From Echiichthys vipera (taxonomy: Eukaryota; Chordata; Actinopteri; Perciformes; Trachinidae): a stretch of 64,000 bases of DNA. The notes beneath the pieces are model-generated. The model made no database searches. It was given only the letters and a program-made list of their open reading frames with translations, and had not been told where the DNA came from. Every line of letters begins with the position of its first letter. Position 1 is the first letter of the stretch. Made by a program: the position numbers and the translations under genes. Positions 39,122-49,971 of this stretch are shown one piece after another. The stretch spans positions 15,880,712 through 15,944,711 of the forward strand of contig OY829657.1 in assembly GCA_963691815.1 (NCBI GenBank), in the 5' to 3' direction.

Positions 39122-42100
39122 ATGAGTCTGCGTGCTTTGTGGATTATTTCTCACGAGAAGGGAGAAAATGTGTCAATACGCTTTACAAGGTATGAGTTAT
39201 ACCTTATATTCATGTTTAAAATAGTGTAGCACAGATAACTCCAACAGGGCTCCACCAAATTGAGTTGATAATCTTTCCAACGTTTTTTTTATATATATCT
39301 GGAAAAATACAATGGCATGGATGCAACGTATTATAAGCAAAGATACATTTGATGCAAAATAATTGATGACTGATAGGCTAGGCAGCCACTGCTTTCAGCC
39401 TGCAGTGTTTTGTAATATCTTGTCCCCCCCCACCCCACAGGAGGTTTGCAACTGTGGAGCACCGTGCAAAGAGCCTGGCAGGTTCCTCATACATAGCAGT
39501 CCCAGAAGACAACACTGTGCTGCAGCTCCTGCTCACTGAGCTGGGGCTTTCAGACGCAGACAAGCCATATGTAGCTCTCAGAGATGATTGCCTTTATCGT
39601 CAGAGATCACCAGCCCTGGAGCTGCGTTTGGACGATCATGAAAAGGAAATACTTTGGCCAGTGTTGGCCATCTCACACGGGCCTCTTATCCTAGCTTGCC
39701 TTCCTTTAGTGGAGGTCCCTACTGAGCCACGGCCACCCCTTGTCAGTCTTCTGTCTGTCTCCCAGGGCCTCACCTTCTTGGCAGGACTACAGACTTTTCT
39801 CCTCGGTTCTGGGGGTAAGCCTGATGGTGAAGGGCTGACCTCTCGCCTGGCAATGCTGCCCTCTATACTCTTGCAGATTTGTCCACTTGGCACACCACTG
39901 GATGTGCCTACACTGGGGGCACCTGCTACACCCACTGTGGCTCCTCCCGCTGGGAACCAGAAGAAGCCTGCCTGGAAGACGGGATTCCACCGCGGTCGAG
40001 CCCTGGTGAATCTAGCGCTGATAGAAACGGTGCGCTCCATGCAGTATGGTAACCAGAGCAGACAGGACCTGTGGGATGTTTATGGCACTTTGACATGCAA
40101 AGTAAGAGCACAGTGGAAAGGGAAACAACTAATGATATAACGTTTATAACTTTTTATTGCATGTTTCCATTAATTTCCTTCATTCTACTTTAATTTGTCT
40201 TCTGTCAACAGTGTGAAGTAGAGGGGATTCTCCCTAATTTGATGCTCACCCTAACACTGCCACCAAATGGTTCGCCACTACAGGACATCATGGTTCATCC
40301 TTGTGTCACTTCACTGGATTCTAGTATGCTGACTTGCAGCAGCGTGGATAACTGTAATGGCTCATCTTTCTCTGGGCCATATAAGTTCCCTTTCTCTCCT
40401 CCTCTGGAGCCTTTCAGACTATGCAGCTACACATCTCAGGTATAAAACATACATACTAACAATCTTCTAATCCCACATATTGGTGTTAATGTCTCAAACA
40501 ATTCCTGCATATTGTTCATAAGGTCCCTGTTCCACCTATCCTCGGTTCATATCAACTGAAAGAAGAAGAGAACCAGCTGAGTGTGTCAGTTACCCTCAAA
40601 CTTCATGAGAGTGTGAAGAACAGCTTTGAGTACTGTGAAGCACACCTGCCATTCTTTAACAGGTATGCAGCATAAGAGGATGTCATCAGTGTTTCCTGTA
40701 GAGCAAAAGGATTTAACTCCTCACACATGTGATCATTGAGGGCAAATTGTCATCCTGATATCCAATCAGAAATCAAGGTCTCCTTTTTAACAGTTTAATT
40801 TGAGTGTTTACAAGATTAAGATATGTCTTATGCTAAACATAATATGAAGTTATATAAGATGTTATTCGGTTTTAGAGCCTCGGAAAAATAAATTATAGAT
40901 ATAGAAGTGGTATAATGAAAAAAAAAAAATAGGTAATGATGATGGTGTGATAGTATGGTCTTATTCCAGCTGGAAATCAAATAAAATCATCAATGAGATT
41001 TTTTTTTTTTAACTGTTGAATCACTTGAAATTAGTAACACCACTAATAAGACTGGTGACATATGAGTTTATCTTTTTGCTAAACCATAATTCATAACTAT
41101 TTTAACTTATGGTCTCTCACATGGGCCTTTGTAGTATGAGATAGAGCCGTCCTGCATCCTAATTTAAACTGCACAGTTTTCTTTGCAAAGCACCTGCACT
41201 GGTCTCATTACAGTGCACTAACTAACTGACCTTAACTGAATAAATGAGTCCTCCAGTCAAGTCAAATGAGTCAAGTAATACCCCTAAGTCAATCTAATAA
41301 CCTAATGTACAAGTCTCAGACTCAACTCCATCATGTGTAACCATATGATATAATACTCCCCTCACCCAATTTGCAGAGATATCCCTGAAACTGCACAAAC
41401 AAACCTTAAAAACATTCATTCATTTTTATCAGTAGACCTTTCTGCTGTCCTTTCTGCTGTTGTTACATTAAACACACCTTTTGTCCATCTAGAGCAGTGG
41501 TTAAAACGCTCATTTAAGAGAAGATAAACAGTTCTCCTGTGTGAAATCTGTTTTCATTAAATTCTCACTGTTGATTAAAGTGGCTGAACCTCCATCATCA
41601 TGTTTGCACCAACAATATGGGCTCTGCGTGTTGTGCAGGGATCAGATGGGTGTTGTGGATTTGAAGGTGAGCTCCGGACAACTCGATGTTTCGAAGGACA
41701 AGAATCTGCTGGTCTGGGGCCTGGGTAGGCACTGTGCTCCTGAGCATGAATGTTAAAAACAAACAAACACTGAAACACATCTTTATATTTGAAAAATAAA
41801 CTAATGAGTAGTCCCCCTCACTAATATTTAGGACAAAAGTTCCCTAAATCTCGTGAGGTAAAAATGGAGGGCAAGATCAGCTTTTCTGGGCCGGCACCGG
41901 GACCTACCGACCCCCTCTGCACAGACCTCACAGCCTATATCAAAGTAAGTTCATGTGTGTATTGGTAATACAGGTGATAGTACACCTACAGCATGGTACA
42001 GCAACTTTTAAACAGCTAATCGGATAAGGGATCTATTAGTTTATAATCATTAGGTTTTGAAGTGATTAACAGTCCCATCATTTTATCTTCACAGTTGTAT

Positions 42101-42359
42101 TTCAAAGTGCCTGACATGACGCTTTCTGGGTGCTGTGTGGACCAGCATTCAGTGCAGGTTTATTCCTCTACCAAACCACGGACTATAGCATGTAAGTTTC
42201 AATAGTTTTTGTATCAAAACATTTGCTATATGCACATTTTCTGACACAAAAAAATGTTTGTCTGTCTTATTTTCAGCCCGAGAACTTCAATCCAAAGATT
42301 ACTTCATATGGAATTCAACAGGAACTGCACCTGTATCCTCAGGGCAGAGGATGCTGTAG
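39122..42359 (+). CDS. ap5m1: AP-5 complex subunit mu-1, complete, 8 exons
   Basis: Medium (mu) subunit of the AP-5 adaptor, which acts on late endosomes/lysosomes with SPG11 and SPG15 in retrieval to the Golgi. Exons: 39122-39189, 39441-40101, 40212-40439, 40523-40662, 41639-41724, 41832-41944, 42095-42191, 42277-42359. They total 1,476 nt (491 aa; human is 490) with compatible phases and GT-AG borders. The N-terminus MSLRALWIISHEKGENVSIR and the longin-like first half (exons 1-2) precede a mu-homology domain from about residue 205 to near the end. Family-conserved strings include PLQDIMVHPCVTSLDSS, FSGPYKFPFSPPLE, SQVPVPPILG and LKLHESVKNSFEYCEAH. The tail (WNSTGTAPVSSGQRML) diverges from the mammalian one. 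The ATG is 349 bp from the exoc5 ATG on the other strand. A poly(A) signal follows at 42448. Confidence 0.96.
40663..41638 (+). other. ap5m1 intron 4
   Basis: 976-bp intron, AT-rich, with short poly(A) and poly(T) runs near 40918-40930 and 41000-41010. No nested feature is seen. Confidence 0.7.
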
Positions 42360-42447
42360 CTGAAAGGTGCCCAGTTCACTATACTGTAACAGGACTGATG
42401 ACTGTTGAGCATATACAGTGATCCAGACTGAATATGTGACTCCATAA

Positions 42448-42453
42448 AATAAA
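42448..42453 (+). terminator. ap5m1 polyadenylation signal AATAAA
   Basis: A canonical AATAAA hexamer lies 89 bp past the ap5m1 stop codon on the sense strand, giving a short 3' UTR. It was called from the motif and position only. Confidence 0.6.
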
Positions 42454-44796
42454 TTTGTTACTATTGTGATGTTACTGGTGAGCTCAAAAGAATTAGTCAA
42501 TTTTACATGATATTAAACATAACATGTAAAAGACAGCTCACAATGTGCAAACTTTGACTGGCAGATGTATTGATTATGTTGATAAAAAAAGACCTGCCCC
42601 CGTCATCCAACTTCTTTTATCCCCCCAACCTTCACCCTCCCTTAAATTTATCCCATTGCAGACACAAGGGCCACCCCTTGCTCTGACAGTCCCACTTCAG
42701 TGACTCTCCATCAGCCGGATAATTAGCAGCTGGGGTCTTGTCATCAGCTGTTGTGGGCCTGGAGGAGAGGGGTGGCTGTTCTGTGAAAGGCCAGGCTGCT
42801 CTGGCCAGTGTCTTGGCTACAAAAGGCTCCTCTTTTAGAGCTGGCAGGAGTCCTTGCCCCCTCCACCAATCACTCCCCCACTCCTTTTGACCCCATCGCC
42901 GCCCTGTCAACTAGTGGCTAGTTCAAACACTCAACCTCTCCAGCCAGACTGTGATTGAGCGCTGACCCTCTGGCCTTCTGAGACTTTAAAACAGCCGGTC
43001 CCATTCAGCAAGCAGGACCTGCCTAATTGGTGAAAAAGTCACAAGGATGGAGAAGGTTGGGTCGCCTCTTGAGGTTGCAAAGGTGCTTTAACTTAATTAA
43101 TGTAGAACTTTAAGTATATTATTTTGATCTGTATTGTTGTAGCACGAGTGTCAGCGTAGACATAATCAATACTTATAATGAAATGATTTAGAAGAAGGGC
43201 ATGCAGTTCCAGACGTTTCTCACTGCTAACTATTATTTTACCTGATGGATTTCATATTATTACTCCTCAGTGTATGAAGTTAAATAAAATACCAGCCGAT
43301 GAAGGGTTAAATCAGAGGAGATTGTGCCCTACTATTCCACAGCAGCCAGACTCCTCTGAGTGCCCTCATTGTCTGCTGTTGGCCTCTTGTGCCCCTTGCT
43401 GGTCCAAATGCTACATTCTCACGTGGATTTCCACTCAGAAGGCTGACCATGACCAATCCTCTGTCAATTGGAACCAATTGCTCACACGGCATCCTTCACC
43501 TTCTTTTTATGTAGCAGTACGGAGTGGCAGACACCGAGACCTCTCAGATCTCCCCCCTCCACGATGATTTGGCTTTAAGGCTCAGTGTGTGTGGCTAGCG
43601 AACTGGAAAAGGAAACGTTTTTTTTGAAGAGTTGGGCCACTCTAAATCTCCTCAGTATCCCAATATGTGGTCAGTCTGGCTCCTCAAGTCTGCAGTCAGT
43701 GGCCTCTCACTGGCAGACTATGCTTTGTTGAATAAATGACTTGCTAAATTAACACACTCATTTAATGTGTTGCTCTGCTCCAGTGCCTTCATTTCATACC
43801 TTTGGGTCTTTAATTTTCTGTGTTTTTCAGAATTGTTAATTATTTATTTCATTATTATTTAGTCTTGTTTACACGCATACAGGAGATATTAACACTTTTG
43901 TACAATAATCATCAAACTAACAAAGGCCAAAATAAATGTGTATAAAGCAGCAGTGTGGATTGTCATAAATCATGGTAATATATCACAAGGTTGCATAGCC
44001 CTAAATACTCAAAATGATCTTCCATACCAGAAGGTTTACACTATCAACACTTCAACTGTTATCCACTTAACTGTGGGACTTTAATCCACTGTGTCCCTCA
44101 GCCCAATAATGACACCCAGTGGTGGAGTACAATACAGTTTATGCTGGACCTTTAATTACGGTTTAATGCTCAGTTAATCTATTGAAATAGTTCTACTCAA
44201 CCACTGCCAGGAAATCTTTGCTTGTTGAATTCCCGTCGAGCCCCCTGCTGTGTGATGTGATCCTAGCAATGTTCATCTAACGCAGCGCCTGAGGACCAGG
44301 CTTTTGTCGGCCACTGCGGCCCCAGGTGTTTGGTAGGAGTCCAGTTCCTCTCAGCATCTCTAAGCATGCTAAGAATCGGCCTCAGGGAGAACACTTGAAG
44401 AATGATTGTGCAATTAGCTGTTTCCTGTTTTGGGCCTAATTATTCTAAGAGCCACAGATCTTTTCAAATAATGGGATGGCTTTATACTGAGTGATTCTTT
44501 TGTGCTAATACAAATGTCCGATAATAGGGAAGAAGCTTCAAAGCTGGCTGATTTGAATCCCAGCTCTTTGAACTAAATATAAAATGTATTTTTGGATGTT
44601 TGCTATCAATATTGTAGGAAGGCTAATTCAGCTTTAGACTCACTACCTCAACAGCAAGTGCACTTACTGCTTTCACCCATAGAGGGCATCATTAACTCAG
44701 CCATGTAGGAAGTATCCTTCCTACTTAGCCATGTAGGAAGTATCCTCGGATCATCAAGAGTTTTGTTTATATTGCAAGTCGGTTGACTTAGTGTTC
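42454..44796. other. ap5m1-ccdc198 intergenic interval without naa30
   Basis: 2.3 kb downstream of ap5m1 and overlapping the likely 3' UTR of ccdc198. No exon with an N-acetyltransferase signature was seen, although NAA30 sits here in human. A short direct repeat at 44699-44746 is listed separately. Confidence 0.55.
44699..44746. repeat. 20-bp direct repeat, period 28
   Basis: AGCCATGTAGGAAGTATCCT occurs at 44699-44718 and again exactly at 44727-44746. It lies within the probable 3' UTR of ccdc198. Confidence 0.9.
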
Positions 44797-46862
44797 TTAG
44801 TCCAGCTTATTGTCCCAGATCCCCTTTGCACCTCTTATCCTTGCTGTCTGGCTGATTCTGGCAGACTTAGGCAACATCCAACTATCCCTCTGCATTTTAT
44901 TCCTGACTTCTGTACTTACTATTTCCATTTCAGTTGTCCATGATACATTTTTGTCTAAAGACAGTCCTCTGTGTCCAGTTTGTTGAGGTGCTTCCTCTCT
45001 GTTTCTTGGACCTCGAGCGCGACCTGTTTGGATCCTGTCTTCTCTGCTACACAGGAGTTGTTTGTTTGGCTGGTTCCGCTGTCCCTCTTCACAGAGGTGA
45101 TGCTGAGAATTTGGGTCCAGAAGGCAGCTGGGGTCCAGACTTTCTCCTGTGGTCTGATCCCAGAAGATGTCCCGCTCTGTGGGCCTTCTCACAAGTTTCA
45201 GCCTCTGGATGCCTTCCGTATTTGGACCTCCAACTAGAGGGTCAAATTAAATGACATTAGACCACATTCAGATAGTTTTTTTTCTTTTATCAAGCTTGCT
45301 TGTTAGAATAATGAATTGCATTCTTACCATTAACTGAGTAGACTATCTCATGTCTTCGTTGCTCTCTGGCTTGTCGGAGGTGAGCTCGCCGATGAGCCTG
45401 TTGAGTGGGAGCTATCTGGGCCTCCAGGAATCCTCCCTAGAGAGGCCACAGAACCACAAGAAACCAGTGGTGGAAAGTAAGTATTTACTATAGCACTGTA
45501 CTAAAGTACAATTTTGTTTGTTTCTGTTTAATGCTGCTTTATACTTAACTTTTTTATATTGTTGTATTGACACTTTTACTTAGGTAGGGCCTAAATGAGC
45601 CCACTACATATTCTACCACTTCAAGAAGCACACATTTACACATATATTACAATACATGCTTTACAAGATTTGTAGTTAAGTAAACATATTTCCTAGGGTT
45701 TAAAGCAAATCATTCTATAGATAAAAATGTGACTGTAAAGACTATACTTTTCATTGTACCCTGAAAATAGAGCTCATTGAGTGCCAGTATTGGGTAGTCC
45801 ACTCTACTTTTCCCTCCATAGACACTTTAATCAAATCCACTGGGACTGGAAGAGCCCACACTCATAGCTCACAGCTGTTTCTCTCTCTCTCCTCTCTATT
45901 CCTTTCCCCTATCTCTTATAAGCACTGCTAGACACTTTAATTTTGCCTCAATTTAAAAATGCACAATCTGAATTATTCATGTTATAGATGCACTTCAGCT
46001 CCTCCATACTTTGTCAAGATGCTTTACCTGAATCATTTTGCCGGTGCCAGAGCGTCCTGTCTGGCCGATTGTAGAAAACAGGTGGACACCCCCACTTCTG
46101 CAGTCCCTGCCCTACAACAAACATCAAGTTCCTTATTGGGTTTTGAGATGGCGTGGTGGCTGGCACAGTCAGCGGAATATTTTTTTCTTTTTTTCCTTTT
46201 TTATTACCATGGCAATTTGATTGGCAGCGCTTGTGTGGCCAATTTGATGGGCTAGTGGTTGCAGTGCCTAGGGAGAGATAATGATGGCATGTCTGGGTAA
46301 AACCCACAACCAGTCATGAAAAATAATGCAAAATTATGTCTGCCAGAGTCAAAGTACATGCTTGAACGGATTAGAAACATCTCATATGAATCAGGCAACA
46401 GGTAATAGCCTAGTTAGTAAAACTATATTAGGCAACTGATTCTGCCGTGCTAACCTGGGGTCTTCGGGGTGGATGGGAGTGAATGATGCTTAAATTGTTA
46501 CTTTGCTTTGGTGGGTGGTTTCCTGCAAATGATGGTTCTTACAGCACACACATTCAAACACATGCACCTAGCATCAGAATCAGTATCACAACACTGAGTG
46601 GTCTATAAAAAATGATAAAAGCCTGAGTGTGAATGAAATATTAGAGGCAGGAGAGTGACTTACCTGAGAGTGTGGAGAGAGTTATTTCCTGTCTCAGTGG
46701 AGGTAAGGTTGTCTTCTTGTATCCCAGAGATCCTGATGGCTGCTCCACGGGGACCGGCAGAGCAGGTAGGGTCCACTGTCGTCCGGGCTGCGGTACCTCT
46801 TCTTGTAGACTACTATATGGAGCTACTTTATGCAACCCGGGTCTGGAGCCTGCAGAGCCCAT
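44797..46862 (-). CDS. ccdc198: Coiled-coil domain-containing protein 198 orthologue (human C14orf105/CCDC198), 4 exons
   Basis: Small protein of poorly defined function; the human form is 296 aa. Exons on the minus strand: 46862-46664, 46111-46028, 45432-45328, 45233-44797 (TAA at 44799-44797). All junctions are phase 1 with GT-AG borders, giving about 274 aa. The N-terminus MGSAGSRPGLHKVAPYSS has glycine at position 2 and serine at position 6, a predicted N-myristoylation signal. The human protein has a comparable MGLSHSK...KVAPL start and a later LPPLQ; here LPPLRQE is present. The body is basic and Arg/Gln-rich (TQQAHRRAHLRQAREQRR). The C-terminal half is only loosely similar to what I recall of the human protein. 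Position between ap5m1 and slc35f4 supports the call. The exon 3 acceptor was chosen by phase (CTAGGGAG followed by GATT); the alternative four bases upstream runs into a stop. Confidence 0.74.
45463..45640. mobile_element. hAT-like element end fragment upstream of ccdc198 exon 3
   Basis: CAGTGGTGGAAAGTAAGTAT, GCACTGTACTAAAGTACAAT and TAATGCTGCTTTATACTTAA match the common teleost hAT-type end. It sits in ccdc198 intron 2, just beyond exon 3. Confidence 0.5.
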
Positions 46863-47726
46863 TGTCTTTCTCCCTGTCCTACGGCTGTCAAGCTGAAATA
46901 CTAAATTCTACTCTAGTATGAGTGAGATTTGAAAAAAGTCAAAGCTGGTGTATCCGAAGTTGGTGTCTCTTTTATCAAGATTAGTGTTTATTACAATGGC
47001 TAATCTTACCTTTTAATGTCATCAGACATTGAGATTCTGTGCCTGTAGGTCCATTTGTTTTATTGATTTTCCCCATAGGTGTTGATTGAATCCTGTGGAT
47101 TTTAGCCTCTCCTATTAAGATTTTGTCAATGACAGAATAACTTCATATTTAAATTTGACTCTCCAACTTGCCCCATTTCTTACAGCTTATTCCAAACCAA
47201 CCTGCTCTTCTTCACATCTCTGCTGCTGGTGAACTTAATGTTCGTCCCGAAGCATCTCTGTCTGCTGCCAAAATGCAAACACTATATACACTTTTGTTAG
47301 TGGTTAGTGGAGTGTACTTCATCCTTCATACTTGACTTCATAATGAGCTAGGTTTCTATAGTAACTCTCCCAACAGAGTTACTTTGTAACTTATAAGTTA
47401 ATGCTTGACAGAACTTGTTATTTCCCTGCATGCCTTCCACATTGGAAAGCCCAGAGGGGTGAGGAGAGAGACAGGTTCTTTGGGAAATTGTTAACTGACA
47501 AAAAAATATGACTCAGAAAACCACAGGGAAAATGGTGAGTCGGAATAGGCTGCATGTCAGGTAGGGCCTAGTAGTTTTACTATAGCCCACCTCATATCAC
47601 TGTTGGTTAGCATAAAAACGTGAACTCTTTTCTTCTTCAAACAGTTCCCTTTTATATATGAAATAATCTTGGTTATTAGCCATTCAAGTAGGATGGCTCT
47701 CATGACATCGATGTTGATTTGTTATA

Positions 47727-47951
47727 AACCGGGTTCTCCGGTTTCCTCCCACCATCCAAAGACATGCATGTGTTAGGTTAATTGATGACTCTAAAATTGC
47801 CCGTAGGTGTGAATGGTTGTCTGCCTCTGTTCGTCTCTATGTGCCCTGCGATAGACTGGCGTCCTGTCCAGGGTGTTCCCCGCCTCACGCGGGCCTCCAG
47901 CCCCCCGCGACCCCGACAGGGATAAGCGGTTGAAGATGAATGAATGAATGA
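47727..47951 (+). mobile_element. L2-type LINE 3' end
   Basis: Contains the stereotyped strings of fish L2 3' ends: TTTCCTCCCACCATCCAAAG, CATGCATGTGTTAGG, ATTGATGACTCTAAAATTGC, TGCGATAGACTGGCG and GGATAAGCGGTTGAAGATG. It ends in a (GAAT)n tail. Only the 3' 225 bp is present, consistent with 5' truncation on insertion. Confidence 0.82.
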
Positions 47952-49227
47952 ACCTTGGATTCTGGCAAACTGTGATGCTATTCTAGATGTCAAACTTTGT
48001 ACCTGCTAAACATCAACATGCTACAGTATGAGCTTAGCATGCTGACAATAGCATTGAGTGTAAAGTAGGCCAATTATTATATTCTTTTCACTGATGCATC
48101 TGCAGTTTGTACAGTGTTTTTTGCCTCTTTGGAGCACTATTAGTTGTCTCATGTTACTTTTCAAAGTGCTGATTGCTGACCCTTTTTTAGCAAATGATGC
48201 TGATTGGCATTCAGCCTGTAATATGACAAGACCTTGCAGCCGTGTTTTGTTTCACATTTTGCTCATATTCTGTCTACGCCATATCTAAGTATCCAATAAG
48301 AATGGGTATGAAAATGTGTTATTGTGGCTAAAACTGTATTTTTCATCAGGCCTCTCTCTGATTAACGTCTCTTATCAGCATCCAGCAGAATTATCCATCA
48401 TGGAATTAAAACATTACACATTCATCTGCTCCTTCTAGCTCATTTATTTTAATATGTGAAAATGCCACTGCAGTTGTTTAGCTGAAAGTGTCACTTCAGC
48501 AAATGCTTCATTAGAGGTCTCACACGCTGTGATGTTAGACTCTTGGGAGTGTGCACATGCATGTGTGTGTGTGATGAGGCAAGAAATTATTCTCATTCTG
48601 TCAGCCTCATCATCTCAATGGCACTTTTTAAACTAAAAATGTAATTTTGCCACTGTGTTATGTGACACTGGAAAGTTATTTTGACGAGTGCCTATCACAG
48701 TGTTATGCTCTACAGGCAAAACATGTCCCGTGGGCTTTTTCCATTGCCAGGCAGATAGGTATGCATTATTACCACAGATTGTGTGTGTATGTGAAACAGG
48801 ATAAATTAGTAGAACCAGTCATTCTCAATCTTCTTCAGTTTGCTGTGTATGTGTGTGTATGTGTACCGGTAAGTGACAGCTAAGTGCAGCACAGAAAAGC
48901 ATTGCATAATATATTATCTTGAGGAGAATTAAAGTCATTGCTGCTAAATCAATGCAATGCACTTAACAGATTACTAATATTGTATGAACCACACCGCTTA
49001 GTTTTGCTAAAATATTTGGTAATGATACAAAGTATATGGTTGAAACAATAATTTGGCCGATACAGTCTCAAAATATATATTTTTAAAGTGGTAGAGCAGA
49101 TCCAATTAGAACAAAATGCAAGCAGTGCCATACCCAAGATTTTAGAAATACTGAGGCCATGAGTCCAAGTCCACCACTGCAGCACAGTTAAAGCACACAA
49201 TTAAAAATACTAATAATAATAACTGTT

Positions 49228-49259
49228 ATAAGTAGTAGTAATAGTAGTAGTAGTAGTAA
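49228..49259. repeat. (TAG)n short tandem repeat
   Basis: Imperfect TAG/TAA trinucleotide units near the slc35f4 3' end. Confidence 0.75.
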
Positions 49260-49464
49260 TATTTTAAAAAGTAGGTAAAGCTTAGTAGTGAAGCTTTTCA
49301 AGAATCGTATGCATTGTATGCACCCTTGCACAACTCAGAAATTACTGAGAAATCTATAGATGCTCCAATTTATTGTTAGAAAACTCTGGAATCAGCCACA
49401 TTAAAGTTAAAGTGACCCTTAGCTAAACAAGCAATACACTGCTATAAATGTGAGTTTTAAGTCT

Positions 49465-49470
49465 TTTATT
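49465..49470 (-). terminator. Candidate slc35f4 polyadenylation signal
   Basis: TTTATT on the plus strand reads AATAAA on the gene strand, about 500 bp past the slc35f4 stop codon. The stretch 49471-49971 would be 3' UTR. Other AT-rich hexamers lie nearby, so the choice is tentative. Confidence 0.35.
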
Positions 49471-49971
49471 ATGAAACCAAAAAAGCCTGTACATTACGCT
49501 TAAGATAATTGCCATTCTTGTATATAATACTATTCAATAAGACTTAAAATTATACTCTTATTGACACAGCTCTAAATAAATATCATAAATACATATAAGA
49601 TTGAGCCAAATTGGCCCTGCCAATATTTATATTCACAGAATACAGTCCGCAGAGCAGCACAGGGGAGGCCAGTCAGCTCTTGGTTTGGGTGCGTGCGAGG
49701 AACAGGGCTGAGCATGGCAAGCATTTCAAGAAAGTAAATAACACTTTCCACCCTTTCAATGAGCAAAATCCATGAGTCTCCTTATCCCTTCCTGCAGTGA
49801 AGTGATGGAGACAGAGATGCATCTCCACAGTGATGTTCAAGACAATACTTCCTGTCTTCCTGATAGTCTATGTCGACTGAACATCCCGCCACACCTCCCA
49901 GCAATGGAGGGCCATGTGCAGACAGGGCTTCAAGACTAGTTAACAGTGGCTACAAGCGGAGATCAGCCATG

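Larger units (their letters stand above)
46863..49464. other. ccdc198 upstream and slc35f4 downstream interval
   Basis: No coding exon. It would contain the ccdc198 promoter just right of 46862, an L2-type LINE 3' end (47727-47951), a TE-like remnant at 47980-48060 and a short (TAG)n tract at 49228-49259. Confidence 0.5.

Noticed and set aside
39636..40040. 134-codon minus-strand open frame
   Set aside because: Lies wholly antisense within ap5m1 exon 2; a shadow of the real coding sequence.
45959..46255. Plus-strand frames overlapping ccdc198 exon 2
   Set aside because: The minus-strand reading joins its neighbours in phase; the plus-strand frames have no context.
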